From positions 2,103,001 to 2,167,000 of the forward strand of contig NZ_CP041191.1 in NCBI RefSeq assembly GCF_006517275.1: DNA of 64,000 nt. The letters are read 5' to 3'. Under the pieces are notes generated by a model that saw nothing but the letters and a program-made list of their open reading frames with translations, had not been told where the DNA came from and searched no databases. This document shows positions 35,611 to 43,754 of the stretch, piece by piece; within the stretch, counting starts at the first letter, position 1, and each line of letters starts with the position of its first letter. The DNA is from Labrenzia sp. PHM005 (GTDB taxonomy: Bacteria > Pseudomonadota > Alphaproteobacteria > Rhizobiales > Stappiaceae). Made by a program: the position numbers and the translations under genes.

Positions 35611-36137
35611 GTGACTGCCTCCCCGCCATCAGAGTGGGCGGCATGGGGGACGACCGGATTGCGCAGGTCGTATGTCATGTTGAACAGATGGAAAATCAGG
35701 CTGATGGTCATACCGGCAGGCATGGAGGCATAGAGTAGTCCGACCGGCCAATAGAGTACGGTGGTTTTCTGCGCCCATGTATGAACGGAGATGTGGTAGC
35801 CGGTGTAGATCAGGCTGATCAAAAGGCCCGCAATGATCACATCAATCAGGACCGACAAGCTGCGCTGGACGGATGTCGGCAGCAGTTTCTCAACGATCTC
35901 AGTGACCCGCATGTGCGCTCCGCGCGCAATAGCCGCCGAACATCCGATAAAGGTGCTCCACAGCAGTAGGAAACTGGTGACCTCAAGAGACCAGGCCAGG
36001 TCAAATCCGGCAAAGCCTCTCAGAGACGCGTTGCAGAAAACAAGTGTGATGATCGCGATGCCGCCAAGCGCAAGGCAAAAGTCGACCAGATGGCTGAGCC
36101 AGCGAAGCGCAGCCGGATAATGATCTCGGTAGTCCAA
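35607..36137 (-). CDS. dctQ: TRAP transporter small permease (DctQ)
   Basis: A 176-residue four-helix DctQ subunit. Typical features are LVDFCLALGGIAIITLVFCN, the WSLEVTSFLLLWSTFIGCSAAIARGAHMRV core, and a final amphipathic tail. It stabilises DctM in the inner membrane. It lies 81 bases behind dctP across a terminator-like stem-loop and is translationally coupled to dctM. Confidence 0.9.
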   Translation of the reverse strand: MDYRDHYPAALRWLSHLVDFCLALGGIAIITLVFCNASLRGFAGFDLAWSLEVTSFLLLWSTFIGCSAAIARGAHMRVTEIVEKLLPTSVQRSLSVLIDVIIAGLLISLIYTGYHISVHTWAQKTTVLYWPVGLLYASMPAGMTISLIFHLFNMTYDLRNPVVPHAAHSDGGEAVT

Positions 36138-36155
36138 GGAATTTCACTTTCAGGA

Positions 36156-36195
36156 AAAAGACCGGAACCTCACGGGTTCTACGATAAGGTTCCGG
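36156..36195 (-). terminator. Stem-loop with U-tract between dctP and dctQ (attenuator)
   Basis: CCGGAACCT (36162-36170) and AGGTTCCGG (36187-36195) form a perfect 9-bp stem with a 16-base loop. Read on the minus strand it is followed by TCTTTTTCCT, so it resembles a partial Rho-independent terminator. It would let dctP transcripts outnumber dctQM. Confidence 0.7.
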
Positions 36196-36218
36196 TTCAG
36201 TTAGCCCCTACGGATTGG

Positions 36219-37232
36219 TCAGTTCTGGGCTGGGAGTGCTTCCCGGATCGTCGCCGCGTCGGCCAGGATCTTGTCGACGGCTTCGGCGCCGTAAACATCC
36301 TTTGCTTTTGCGTAGACCGGCTGAACCGCTTCACGGAACGGCCCAATCTCCGGAACGCTGACCGACGCACCGTCTTCCTGCATTTCAGTCAGCTGGCTAT
36401 CAACCGAACTCTTGACGAGATTTCGGCTGAAGGCTGCCGATTCCGCCGCTGCTTTCCGGATAGCTAACTGATCATCTGCCGAGAATGACTGCCAGGTTTT
36501 CTCTGCCACTGTTAGCGGTAGAGGGCTGTAAACGTGACGGGTCAGTGTGATGTTCGGCGCAACTTCATAAAAGCGCAGCGACTTGATGGTGTCGACCGGG
36601 TTTTCCTGACCGTTCACGATACCTTGCTGGATCGACAGATACACATCCGTGATCGGCATAACGACGGTCTGGAAACCGATGGCTTCCATGGACCAGCGGA
36701 TCATGTCGTTCGGGAAAACGCGCATTTTCATGGATTCTGCGTCTTTTGGAGACGTCAGCGGTTCGTTGGTTGTGAAGCTGCGGAACCCAGCTTCCCAAGT
36801 GGATAATACGCGGAAACCTTTGCTTGGAAGTTTTTCAAACTCACCTTGGAGCCAGGCTGACTTGTCGTAAAGCTCCCAGCCTTGCTCGTAGGTGTCGACA
36901 AGGAATGGCATGGCGGTCAGGTTGAGGGATGGCAGGTGGGTTGCATAGCTGCCCGTGGCCGAAACGGTGAAGTCGATGCCGCCCAGTTGCAGCATTTCGA
37001 TGGCTTTAGGATCGTTGGCGAGCTGACCTGACGGGAAGATCTGCACTTCATAGCGGCCGTCTGTGTATTCGGCGACTTTCTCAGCAAACAGTTCAGCAGC
37101 TGCCTGGCGGGAACCGCCTGGATTGTCGGTGTGGCTGAACCGCAGTTTTTCAGCCGCGATCGCACTGCTCATGCCTACGGCGAGTATTGCTGCACCAGCC
37201 AGCAAACGACCAAGGGATTTCTTGTCAATCAT
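36219..37232 (-). CDS. dctP: TRAP transporter substrate-binding protein (DctP)
   Basis: A 337-residue DctP-family binding protein. The signal peptide MIDKKSLGRLLAGAAILAVG... ends at AIA-AEKLRFSH. The ligand-binding arginine region VLSTWEAGFRSFTT and the helix TDVYLSIQQGIVNGQENPVDT are characteristic. ATG 37232 is preferred over an upstream in-frame start at 37274 because GGGAGGAG precedes it. It is the first gene of the minus-strand operon and diverges from the oxidoreductase gene across a palindromic GTATAC site. Confidence 0.92.
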   Translation of the reverse strand: MIDKKSLGRLLAGAAILAVGMSSAIAAEKLRFSHTDNPGGSRQAAAELFAEKVAEYTDGRYEVQIFPSGQLANDPKAIEMLQLGGIDFTVSATGSYATHLPSLNLTAMPFLVDTYEQGWELYDKSAWLQGEFEKLPSKGFRVLSTWEAGFRSFTTNEPLTSPKDAESMKMRVFPNDMIRWSMEAIGFQTVVMPITDVYLSIQQGIVNGQENPVDTIKSLRFYEVAPNITLTRHVYSPLPLTVAEKTWQSFSADDQLAIRKAAAESAAFSRNLVKSSVDSQLTEMQEDGASVSVPEIGPFREAVQPVYAKAKDVYGAEAVDKILADAATIREALPAQN

Positions 37233-37279
37233 TTCAAACTCCTCCCACGGCCCTCGAGCCGTATTGATTTGCACATTTC

Positions 37280-37295
37280 ATTGCGTATACATAAT
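37280..37295. promoter_or_regulatory. Candidate GntR/FCD operator in the dctP/oxidoreductase intergenic region
   Basis: ATT-GC-GTATAC-AT-AAT is a near-palindrome of 16 bases centred on GTATAC. It fits the general GntR-family pattern (N)yGT-N-ACr and lies 48 bases upstream of dctP in the divergent region. The FCD-type GntR encoded just downstream is the obvious candidate regulator. Confidence 0.45.
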
Positions 37296-37411
37296 TCAAT
37301 CCCTTGTCAACGGCAGCAAGGTCGACTATCAAGAATCCGCAAGGGGTGATTGCAGCTGCCTCGCTGCGGGAACCGCGAACCACGCGCTCAATTGGTGTGC
37401 AGGAGGAAAGA

Positions 37412-38449
37412 ATGAAGAATGGCGCCGAGCCGCTAAGGGTCGCCTGTTTGGGAGCGGGGTATTTTGCCGGATTTCACTATGAGGCCTGGCGCAAGATCGA
37501 CCGTACCCGCCTGGTTGGCGCGTGCGATCAGGGCCGGGATAAGGCAGTGGCCACTGGCCTAGCCGCCTTTACGGATTTGGCGTCCATGCTAACCATGGCG
37601 CAGCCAGACCTCCTGGACATCATCACACCGCCGCAAACGCATTATGAAGCAATCAAGCTTGCCATCGAACATGGCGTGAACACGGTCATCTGTCAGAAGC
37701 CGTTTTGCTTGTCTCTAGATGAAGCACAAGCGGCAACCCGGCTCGCTGAAGATGCCGGTGTTACGTTGGTCATCCATGAAAATTTTCGGTTCCAGCCATG
37801 GTACCGGACGATTAAACAAGCGCTGGACACCAAATTGATTGGCGATGTGCTTCAACTGACGTTCCGGTTGAGAACTGGCGACGGGCAGGGCCCTCATGCC
37901 TATCTTGACCGGCAACCCTACTTCCAGGAGATGCCAAAACTTTTGATCCACGAAACGGGGGTCCACTGGATTGATACTTTCCTATTCCTTCTTGGCGAGC
38001 CGTCTGCGGTCTATGCAGATTTGCGCAAGATGAACCCGGTCATCAAAGGAGAAGACGCTGGCTATTTTGTCTTCGATTACGACAATGGGGTCCGTGCGCT
38101 CTTTGATGGCAATCGGTTGCTAGATCATGCAGCTGAAAACTGCCGGACAACTTTGGGCGAAGCCCTGATTGAAGGAACCGAAGGCACACTCGCTTTGACC
38201 GGAGAAGGTTCGGTAAAGCTACGGCGTTTTGGCGATCAGGCTGAAAAAGACCTTCTGGCAGCCAAAAAATGGCCAGGATTTGGCGGTGATTGTGTGAAAA
38301 ACCTGATCGCGCACGTGGTTGATGGGATTTTGGACGGAAAACCCCTTGAGAATCAGGCAAGAGAGTATTTGAGGGTCATTGTCATCGAACAGGCAATCTA
38401 CGACTCCGACCGTCAGGAGCGAAAAATCCGGGACTTCGCCCATGCTTGA
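37412..38449 (+). CDS. Gfo/Idh/MocA-family oxidoreductase
   Basis: A 345-residue NAD(P)-dependent oxidoreductase. It has a Rossmann N terminus (LRVACLGAGYFAGFHYEAW), the characteristic Lys-Pro of ICQKPFCLSLDEA, and a C-terminal alpha/beta domain with LLIHETGVHWIDTFLFLLG carrying the catalytic-type His/Asp. ATG 37412 has a strong AGGAGGAAAG upstream, although the frame is open from 37304. It is divergent from the TRAP operon and overlaps the GntR gene, so it likely oxidises or epimerises the same sugar acid or its lactone precursor. Confidence 0.85.
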   Translation: MKNGAEPLRVACLGAGYFAGFHYEAWRKIDRTRLVGACDQGRDKAVATGLAAFTDLASMLTMAQPDLLDIITPPQTHYEAIKLAIEHGVNTVICQKPFCLSLDEAQAATRLAEDAGVTLVIHENFRFQPWYRTIKQALDTKLIGDVLQLTFRLRTGDGQGPHAYLDRQPYFQEMPKLLIHETGVHWIDTFLFLLGEPSAVYADLRKMNPVIKGEDAGYFVFDYDNGVRALFDGNRLLDHAAENCRTTLGEALIEGTEGTLALTGEGSVKLRRFGDQAEKDLLAAKKWPGFGGDCVKNLIAHVVDGILDGKPLENQAREYLRVIVIEQAIYDSDRQERKIRDFAHA

Positions 38450-39116
38450 AACCCCAAAACAAAAAACCATCACAACGCAGGCCATGGAAAAAATCCGGCA
38501 ACTGATTTTTGATGGCGAATTGGCGGCGGGGTCCGATCATCTTGAAAGCGAACTTGCCGGACGTTTGGGGATGTCCCGAACTCCGGTCCGGGAAGCGACT
38601 TTAATGCTCGCGCAGCAAGGTTTGCTGGAAGTACGCCCGCGCAAAGGTGTACGGATCGTCACTTTGTCTCTCAAGGATATGGAAGAAATCTATGCTGTCC
38701 TAACAGAGCTTGAGAGCCTGGCAGCCGAAGAAGCAGCCAGACGTGGCTACAAGGACGCGGATCTGGCCGACCTCAAAAAGGCGATTGAGGCCATGGAGAA
38801 AGCGCTGGCCGACGAGGACCGGGAAGCCTGGGCGTTGGCCGATGACGCGTTTCATACGGAATTGGTCCGTCTTGGCGGCAATTCTCGGATTCAGACCATC
38901 GTTGCGATGATGGCCAACCAGGTGCGCCGGGCGCGTGCCATGACGCTCTACATCCGGCCGCTGCCGCTCAAATCCAATGAGGATCACAGAGCTGTTTTTG
39001 ATGCGATCCGAAAAGGTGATGCCAACTTGGCGCGTGAGCGGCACCACAGCCACCGTCAGCACGCCCGGGAAGTGCTGATCGAACTATTGAAAAAGCACAA
39101 GCTGTTTCAGCTTTAG
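38442..39116 (+). CDS. GntR-family (FCD) transcriptional regulator
   Basis: A 224-residue FadR-subfamily regulator: winged helix at about residues 10-75 (LESELAGRLGMSRTPVREATLMLAQQGLLEV) and an all-helical FCD ligand/metal domain (EEIYAVLTELESLAAEEAARR, DDAFHTELVRLGGNSRI, HRAVFDAIRKGD, ERHHSHRQHARE). ATG 38442 overlaps the end of the oxidoreductase gene. It probably responds to an organic acid of the acid-sugar pathway and represses both divergent units at the GTATAC site. Confidence 0.87.
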   Translation: MLETPKQKTITTQAMEKIRQLIFDGELAAGSDHLESELAGRLGMSRTPVREATLMLAQQGLLEVRPRKGVRIVTLSLKDMEEIYAVLTELESLAAEEAARRGYKDADLADLKKAIEAMEKALADEDREAWALADDAFHTELVRLGGNSRIQTIVAMMANQVRRARAMTLYIRPLPLKSNEDHRAVFDAIRKGDANLARERHHSHRQHAREVLIELLKKHKLFQL

Positions 39117-39118
39117 TA

Positions 39119-39838
39119 CTAGCTCAGCGAGCCGCGTTCTTTCGGCTGGAGTCTTGCACACAAGTGCTCAAACACGGCCAGCAGATGGAATGTGCTCCAA
39201 CACATAATGCCGAAAAACTTGGCGCTGTCTTCCAAGTATACGATCCCCGCCTCAACGCTGTGAAAAAACTGATCGACAAACATGGAAAGCCCAAGTGCAG
39301 CTGCCCCCAAGACCAAGATCCACCAACTCTGAGCGAAGATAAAACGCCAGCTAACGGCGACATAAAGAGCAGCTAGAGCAAGGTAGATAATCATTACCAG
39401 TTCTTGAGGAACACCTAGTTTTGGCATGACTTTTTCATGAACCAGGAACATGTCATCGAGCCCGATCCAGCCGGACAGGCAACCGGCACTCAACGCAAAG
39501 CGTGTGAAGCGATCGGCTCCGGACACCGCCCAAAAAGCCAGCCCAACGACGAGACAGACGGCTGCCGTTCCGATCCAGAAAACCAAACCGATGTTGGATA
39601 TGAAACCATAATAGACATGGCAGCATTCGGGAGCCATTTCAGCAGCTGCTAGGGGATCGAGGAACATCCATTTCGGTTCGGCAAACGGCTGCAAAAACAC
39701 GGCGGCCAAGAGCAGAACTGGAAACGCAAACATAATGAAAATCGCAGCACGGATCACTGTTCCTTCGGACACCGTAAACCTGCGGACGGTGTTGCGTTCA
39801 GCAATGATTTTGTCAGCGTCTGGTTTTGTCGTAATCAT
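39119..39838 (-). CDS. Integral membrane protein of unknown function
   Basis: A 239-residue protein with about six predicted helices after a polar 28-residue N terminus. Striking conserved-looking polar positions are CCHVYYG, GLDDMFLVHEKVMPKLG, SMFVDQFFHSVEAG and LEDSAKFFGIMCWSTFHLL: several His, Asp and Glu residues at membrane edges, as in membrane-embedded metal hydrolases of the CREST/ceramidase type. I cannot confirm that assignment. It lies 35 bases downstream of the flippase gene on the same strand and may be the last gene of the left exopolysaccharide arm. Confidence 0.6.
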   Translation of the reverse strand: MITTKPDADKIIAERNTVRRFTVSEGTVIRAAIFIMFAFPVLLLAAVFLQPFAEPKWMFLDPLAAAEMAPECCHVYYGFISNIGLVFWIGTAAVCLVVGLAFWAVSGADRFTRFALSAGCLSGWIGLDDMFLVHEKVMPKLGVPQELVMIIYLALAALYVAVSWRFIFAQSWWILVLGAAALGLSMFVDQFFHSVEAGIVYLEDSAKFFGIMCWSTFHLLAVFEHLCARLQPKERGSLS

Positions 39839-39873
39839 TTCAAATATGCCTTTCCTGGCACGAGGCTAAGCCG

Positions 39874-41166
39874 TCATGCCCAAGCTGCACAATTAATCCC
39901 GGTTTTCTGTCTTGCCGAAAACCACATCAACAAAGTGCTCACAACACCTGCAGCCAAATATCCAATTGCAACAGCTGTTAGCCCTACACTTTGATGTGTG
40001 GCGATCAACACGGCGATGGAAACGAAAAGAGCCAACACGAGTATCTGGAGGACGCGGTTCTGATTGCGCTTCATACCAAGAACTGCCGGGGCGGGACCAA
40101 ACAAAGCCCGGATCGGCAAAGTTGCCATGATGATCATCAGAACCTCGTGGCCTTGCCTGAACTGTTCTCCAAACAATCCCAGCAGGAATGGACCAGCGAG
40201 TGCCACAGCGGTCCAGGCGGCAAGGGCGTAGACAAACGCCACCCTGCTGGACAGGCGGATGAGGCCTTGTGCTTCGCTGTCATTTTCGATTGCATTGGCT
40301 GCAAAGACCTTGGGCATGAGCAAAGAATACAGGGCTTTCATGCCGAAACCCGCCAGTTGTCGCATGCGGAAACAAATGTGAAGCAGGGCAATTTCAAAGG
40401 ATGCGAACAGCAAGCTGGCAAGCAAGATCTGAATCTCGATGAAATAGTCCCAAAGCAGCGTGATCAGTGCCCAGCTGGGCGCGATCTGCCACCATTTTTT
40501 CTTTTCTTTTTTGAAAGACGCTGGATCAACTGGACCTGAGCCCGAGTGCCGCCGTAAGCTCAGCCACAAAAGACTAGCTGTGACCCAGAAAATGCAGGTT
40601 GCCGCAAGCAGAAATGTCCAGGTTTCGATGTCCGGAACGAAACCAGCAAACAAGACTGTCACCAGTATCACCAGCAAGGGGCGCAAGAGCATATCCGGCA
40701 ATTGTCCGGCAAAAGGATGCTGTAGGCCGATCAAAATGCTGCTGTTGAAATAGATGAGCGCCATCGCCACGGCAGACGGAACGGCAAAGGCGGAAATCAG
40801 TCCGTATTTGTGAAGTTGACTGTCAGGCCAAATGGAAAACAACAGGATTGCTGTTCCCGCAACGAGCAGGCCAGTCCCAAAAATCAGTTTCTGCCCATAA
40901 CCGATATAAGCTCGAAGCATTGCCGGATTGTCTTGTGAAACATATTCGGCGGCAAGCATCGAGCCGATGGCATGAAAACCGCACGGCAGCAGCACAGACA
41001 AAACACTGGCGATTGCCAGATAGACGGCGTATTTCGCCATCATGTCCGCACCAAATTGGCGTGTGATCAAAAGCGTTGTCGCAAATATACATAATGAACC
41101 GACGATCCGTGCCCCGGTCAGGAACGCCATCCCAGAAAACAAACGGCTATTGAATTCACGTCTCAC
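39874..41166 (-). CDS. Polysaccharide flippase/MATE-like membrane protein (Wzx-type, left arm)
   Basis: A 430-residue protein with about twelve helices and the opening FNSRLFSGMAFLTGARIVGSLCIFATTLLITRQFGADMMAKYAV, typical of the polysaccharide_synt/Wzx branch of the MOP superfamily, which flips lipid-linked oligosaccharides. GTG 41166 overlaps the stop of the acyltransferase gene (GTGA). A second flippase gene occurs in the right arm, so one may serve a different intermediate. Confidence 0.8.
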   Translation of the reverse strand: MRREFNSRLFSGMAFLTGARIVGSLCIFATTLLITRQFGADMMAKYAVYLAIASVLSVLLPCGFHAIGSMLAAEYVSQDNPAMLRAYIGYGQKLIFGTGLLVAGTAILLFSIWPDSQLHKYGLISAFAVPSAVAMALIYFNSSILIGLQHPFAGQLPDMLLRPLLVILVTVLFAGFVPDIETWTFLLAATCIFWVTASLLWLSLRRHSGSGPVDPASFKKEKKKWWQIAPSWALITLLWDYFIEIQILLASLLFASFEIALLHICFRMRQLAGFGMKALYSLLMPKVFAANAIENDSEAQGLIRLSSRVAFVYALAAWTAVALAGPFLLGLFGEQFRQGHEVLMIIMATLPIRALFGPAPAVLGMKRNQNRVLQILVLALFVSIAVLIATHQSVGLTAVAIGYLAAGVVSTLLMWFSARQKTGINCAAWA

Positions 41167-42317
41167 GCTTGCCTCGAAGCGTTAGGTACCTGAGCCGGCT
41201 TTGTCCGATTACGGTAGTCGTGAAGGATCCGGGCGAACTCACCCTTCTTGCGCCTTGTAAAGTAGAGCGCGTGCCCCAGTGCGCGCACTTTGAGGGTGGC
41301 ACCAAAATGATAATATCTTGGCGTAACCGATATTTGGCCGCGCTTGCCAACAAAGCCGCGTTTGAATTGATGCAAATGGCAATCCTTGTCGGCACCGCCA
41401 AGATCATACCAACGCACATGTGGCGCAGCGACCAAGTGTTTTGAAATCTCCCAATGCATGACATACCCGGCCTTGAGCGGCAGAGCTCTGTTGTTGGTGG
41501 CTCCGTATAAATAAACCGCACGTTCGCCGCTCGCGTCGACAACGCCGCCAGCAATCGGTTCTCCATTCTGTTCGACGATCAGGATCAATGGTCTCAACGC
41601 AGGTTCTTTGGCGTCCATCAACGCCTGCAACGTATTGATCGCGGACGTGTCGTGAAACGCCTTTCGGTCAATCATGGCGTTGTAGAGTTGCATGAAGGTC
41701 TTGAAGCCATCTTCGCCCTCTACGAAGCGTGCTGACAGTTCGTTCTTTTCCGCCTTTTTGAGATTGTAACGCCACTTTTGCGACAGGCTTTCGCGCAAGC
41801 CCTTGAGCGACAGATCCATATTCACAAAATATCGGTCGGGTGATGCCAGTTCTTCACCGGGATGAAACCCGCTTTGCTCCAATGCCTGTGTTTCAATGCC
41901 TGATATTTCCGGATCGGCCCGCGGAAAAAAACTCAGAAAATAACCCCCATCGAGCGCGTAGATTTGTTTGAGGGCATCAATTGTTCGTTGAAGGTTCTTG
42001 GGATCGTCCGGTCGGCCTTTCGGGCGCCAAAGCGGACCCCATTTGACGACTGCTATCCCGCCGCCGATGACCGGAAACCGCATCTTGAGAATTACAGCGG
42101 CGCTGACCAAGTGACCGTTTTTGTAGAACGCAACGCGATCGAGTTGATGAGGGGGCCAGCGGAGGGCGTTGAAACATTCGGTCTGTTCGTGAAGCACATC
42201 ACGAAATTGAACCGCGATTTCATCCCACTTGGATGGCGGAACAAACTTTGACTCAAGGTTGTCCAAATCATTGACGATTTCCGCTTGCGTTTGCTGAGCT
42301 TGTTGGAGTGCCGGCAT
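41163..42317 (-). CDS. FemAB/BioF2-like GNAT acyltransferase
   Basis: A 384-residue protein with a C-terminal GNAT/BioF2_like domain: LRESLSQKWRYNLKKAEKN, FMQLYNAMIDRKAFHDT, EPIAGGVVDASGERAVYLYGATN, and YVMHWEISKHL leading into WYDLGGAD. FemX/FemAB-like members transfer aminoacyl or acyl groups. In exopolysaccharide loci they are thought to decorate sugar or lipid intermediates. ATG 42317 is chosen because AAGGAG is eight bases upstream and the ATG overlaps the ATP-grasp stop (TGATG). The GTG at 42326 lacks such a site. Confidence 0.78.
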   Translation of the reverse strand: MPALQQAQQTQAEIVNDLDNLESKFVPPSKWDEIAVQFRDVLHEQTECFNALRWPPHQLDRVAFYKNGHLVSAAVILKMRFPVIGGGIAVVKWGPLWRPKGRPDDPKNLQRTIDALKQIYALDGGYFLSFFPRADPEISGIETQALEQSGFHPGEELASPDRYFVNMDLSLKGLRESLSQKWRYNLKKAEKNELSARFVEGEDGFKTFMQLYNAMIDRKAFHDTSAINTLQALMDAKEPALRPLILIVEQNGEPIAGGVVDASGERAVYLYGATNNRALPLKAGYVMHWEISKHLVAAPHVRWYDLGGADKDCHLHQFKRGFVGKRGQISVTPRYYHFGATLKVRALGHALYFTRRKKGEFARILHDYRNRTKPAQVPNASRQA

Positions 42318-43549
42318 CACAGGCACTCCTTGCGCATCACGACCCGAAAGAAGGCAGGTTGCGTGAACCGGAGCCGTGTTATGCCACCGATCAGAGGTAA
42401 GCTGTCACAGAGTGTGAAAAGACCCGGTAATCGGTCATTTTGGACAAACCCAACGTCAATATCTGTGTGCTTGAAGTAGGAATAGGCCTTACGGGCGGCA
42501 ACCAATGCCTGCCAGAAGGAGAGTTTTCCTGTTTGCCAAGCTTTTTTGATGGAAGCCAGTTCGCCAGCCAGCCAACCGTAGGAAATTCCAACAGTCCCTT
42601 CTAGATAAGAAGCGGGGGAATTACGGCCCTCTGTCAAGTCGATCAAGCAGTCTCCAAGGCCAAGATTGCATTCCTCAGGCACAGCGTGATTGCCCGCAAT
42701 ACGCGGGTTTAGTTCAAGAAAATTCACATTGCCTGTCTCAGGCTCAACAAGATATTGAGCACATCCAATCCCAGTGTAGTTCAAGTTCTTGACGAGTGCT
42801 TTAGTGTGCTGCTTCAGCGCCGGGCATGGCGCAACCGTCTTGCCTTCGATTGCCAATCCAGATCCGTCAGGCTGATCTGTCCGGGTGATTTTCGCGTGAA
42901 GATAGCGATAGATTTCGCCGTCTTGGGCTGCGAAATAGATGTTTTCCCGCAATCCTGGCGAATGCCGTTGAACTAAAAGCCGGTAGTCACAATCGATCCA
43001 AATGGGATCGAGTCCCTTCAAGGCCTCCAAGTGGTCAACCGTGATGGCTTTTTGACCGTCGAGCAATTTGCCGGTTTGAAGGGGACGGATTACCAGAGGA
43101 AAGCCGATCTCCGAAGCAGAATAATAAAAATGCTCTTTGCCGGACGTTTCGGTAAAGGGGGCAACTGGAACTGACAACTCTTTTGCTTCGGCAAGCAGAC
43201 TCTGTTTGTCGAGGCAGCGAAGAACAAGTTCTCCTGCTGTCGAGCCCAACCTCACGGGACGAGCCAACGTCAATTTGCCGTCTGCAAATGCACGTATGAC
43301 CGGCTCTGCAACCGGATAGATATCCGAGATATCAGGCCGGGATGCTAGGAGAACGTCGAGCTCTTGTTGAAAGGTGTCTACTTCTGAGGAGTAGGAACTG
43401 TGCCGCCAAACCGTATCAACATATTTGGAAACTTCTGCTCCGCGGTCAAAACCATCCAGTCCGCAAATAACGTTATACCCACGCTGCTTTAGACTGCGAG
43501 CGAGTATAAAAGTTGGCCGATAGTTTCCCAACAGCAATGCTGCCTTCAC
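42317..43549 (-). CDS. ATP-grasp ligase
   Basis: A 410-residue ATP-grasp protein, related to carbamoyl-phosphate-synthase large-subunit-like ligases. It has an N-terminal KAALLLGNYRPTFILARSL Rossmann-like part, ATP-binding FPLVIRPLQTGK, DCDYRLLVQRHSPG, and the metal-binding LEPETGNVNFLELNPRIAGN type segment (VNFLELNPRIAG). Such enzymes form amide or thioester bonds. Sandwiched between two FemAB-like acyltransferase genes, it may activate an amino or carboxylic acid for attachment to the polysaccharide or its lipid carrier. The GTG start at 43549 has GGGGGAA seven bases upstream. Confidence 0.8.
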   Translation of the reverse strand: MKAALLLGNYRPTFILARSLKQRGYNVICGLDGFDRGAEVSKYVDTVWRHSSYSSEVDTFQQELDVLLASRPDISDIYPVAEPVIRAFADGKLTLARPVRLGSTAGELVLRCLDKQSLLAEAKELSVPVAPFTETSGKEHFYYSASEIGFPLVIRPLQTGKLLDGQKAITVDHLEALKGLDPIWIDCDYRLLVQRHSPGLRENIYFAAQDGEIYRYLHAKITRTDQPDGSGLAIEGKTVAPCPALKQHTKALVKNLNYTGIGCAQYLVEPETGNVNFLELNPRIAGNHAVPEECNLGLGDCLIDLTEGRNSPASYLEGTVGISYGWLAGELASIKKAWQTGKLSFWQALVAARKAYSYFKHTDIDVGFVQNDRLPGLFTLCDSLPLIGGITRLRFTQPAFFRVVMRKECL

Positions 43550-43754
43550 GGATGTTCCCCCAAGGTGATGAGTAAGCCTTTGGGTTTAAGCGCTTTCTTC
43601 TATAAACGGAGTAAAAATCCGGGTGAATACCGATAAAATGGGCGATATGGTTACCCAACGGTATGTTTGTTTTGCCATGACAGTTTGGCCGTTTCCATTT
43701 CACCATATTGGCGAAGTTCACAATTCGTCCAAACGGCCTAATTCCAGACTGTGC

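Noticed and set aside
43473..43721. 82-codon minus-strand frame in the gap before the ATP-grasp gene
   Set aside because: No ribosome site or hydrophobic/domain pattern and it runs out of frame into the ATP-grasp start. The gap is better seen as a leader or promoter region.
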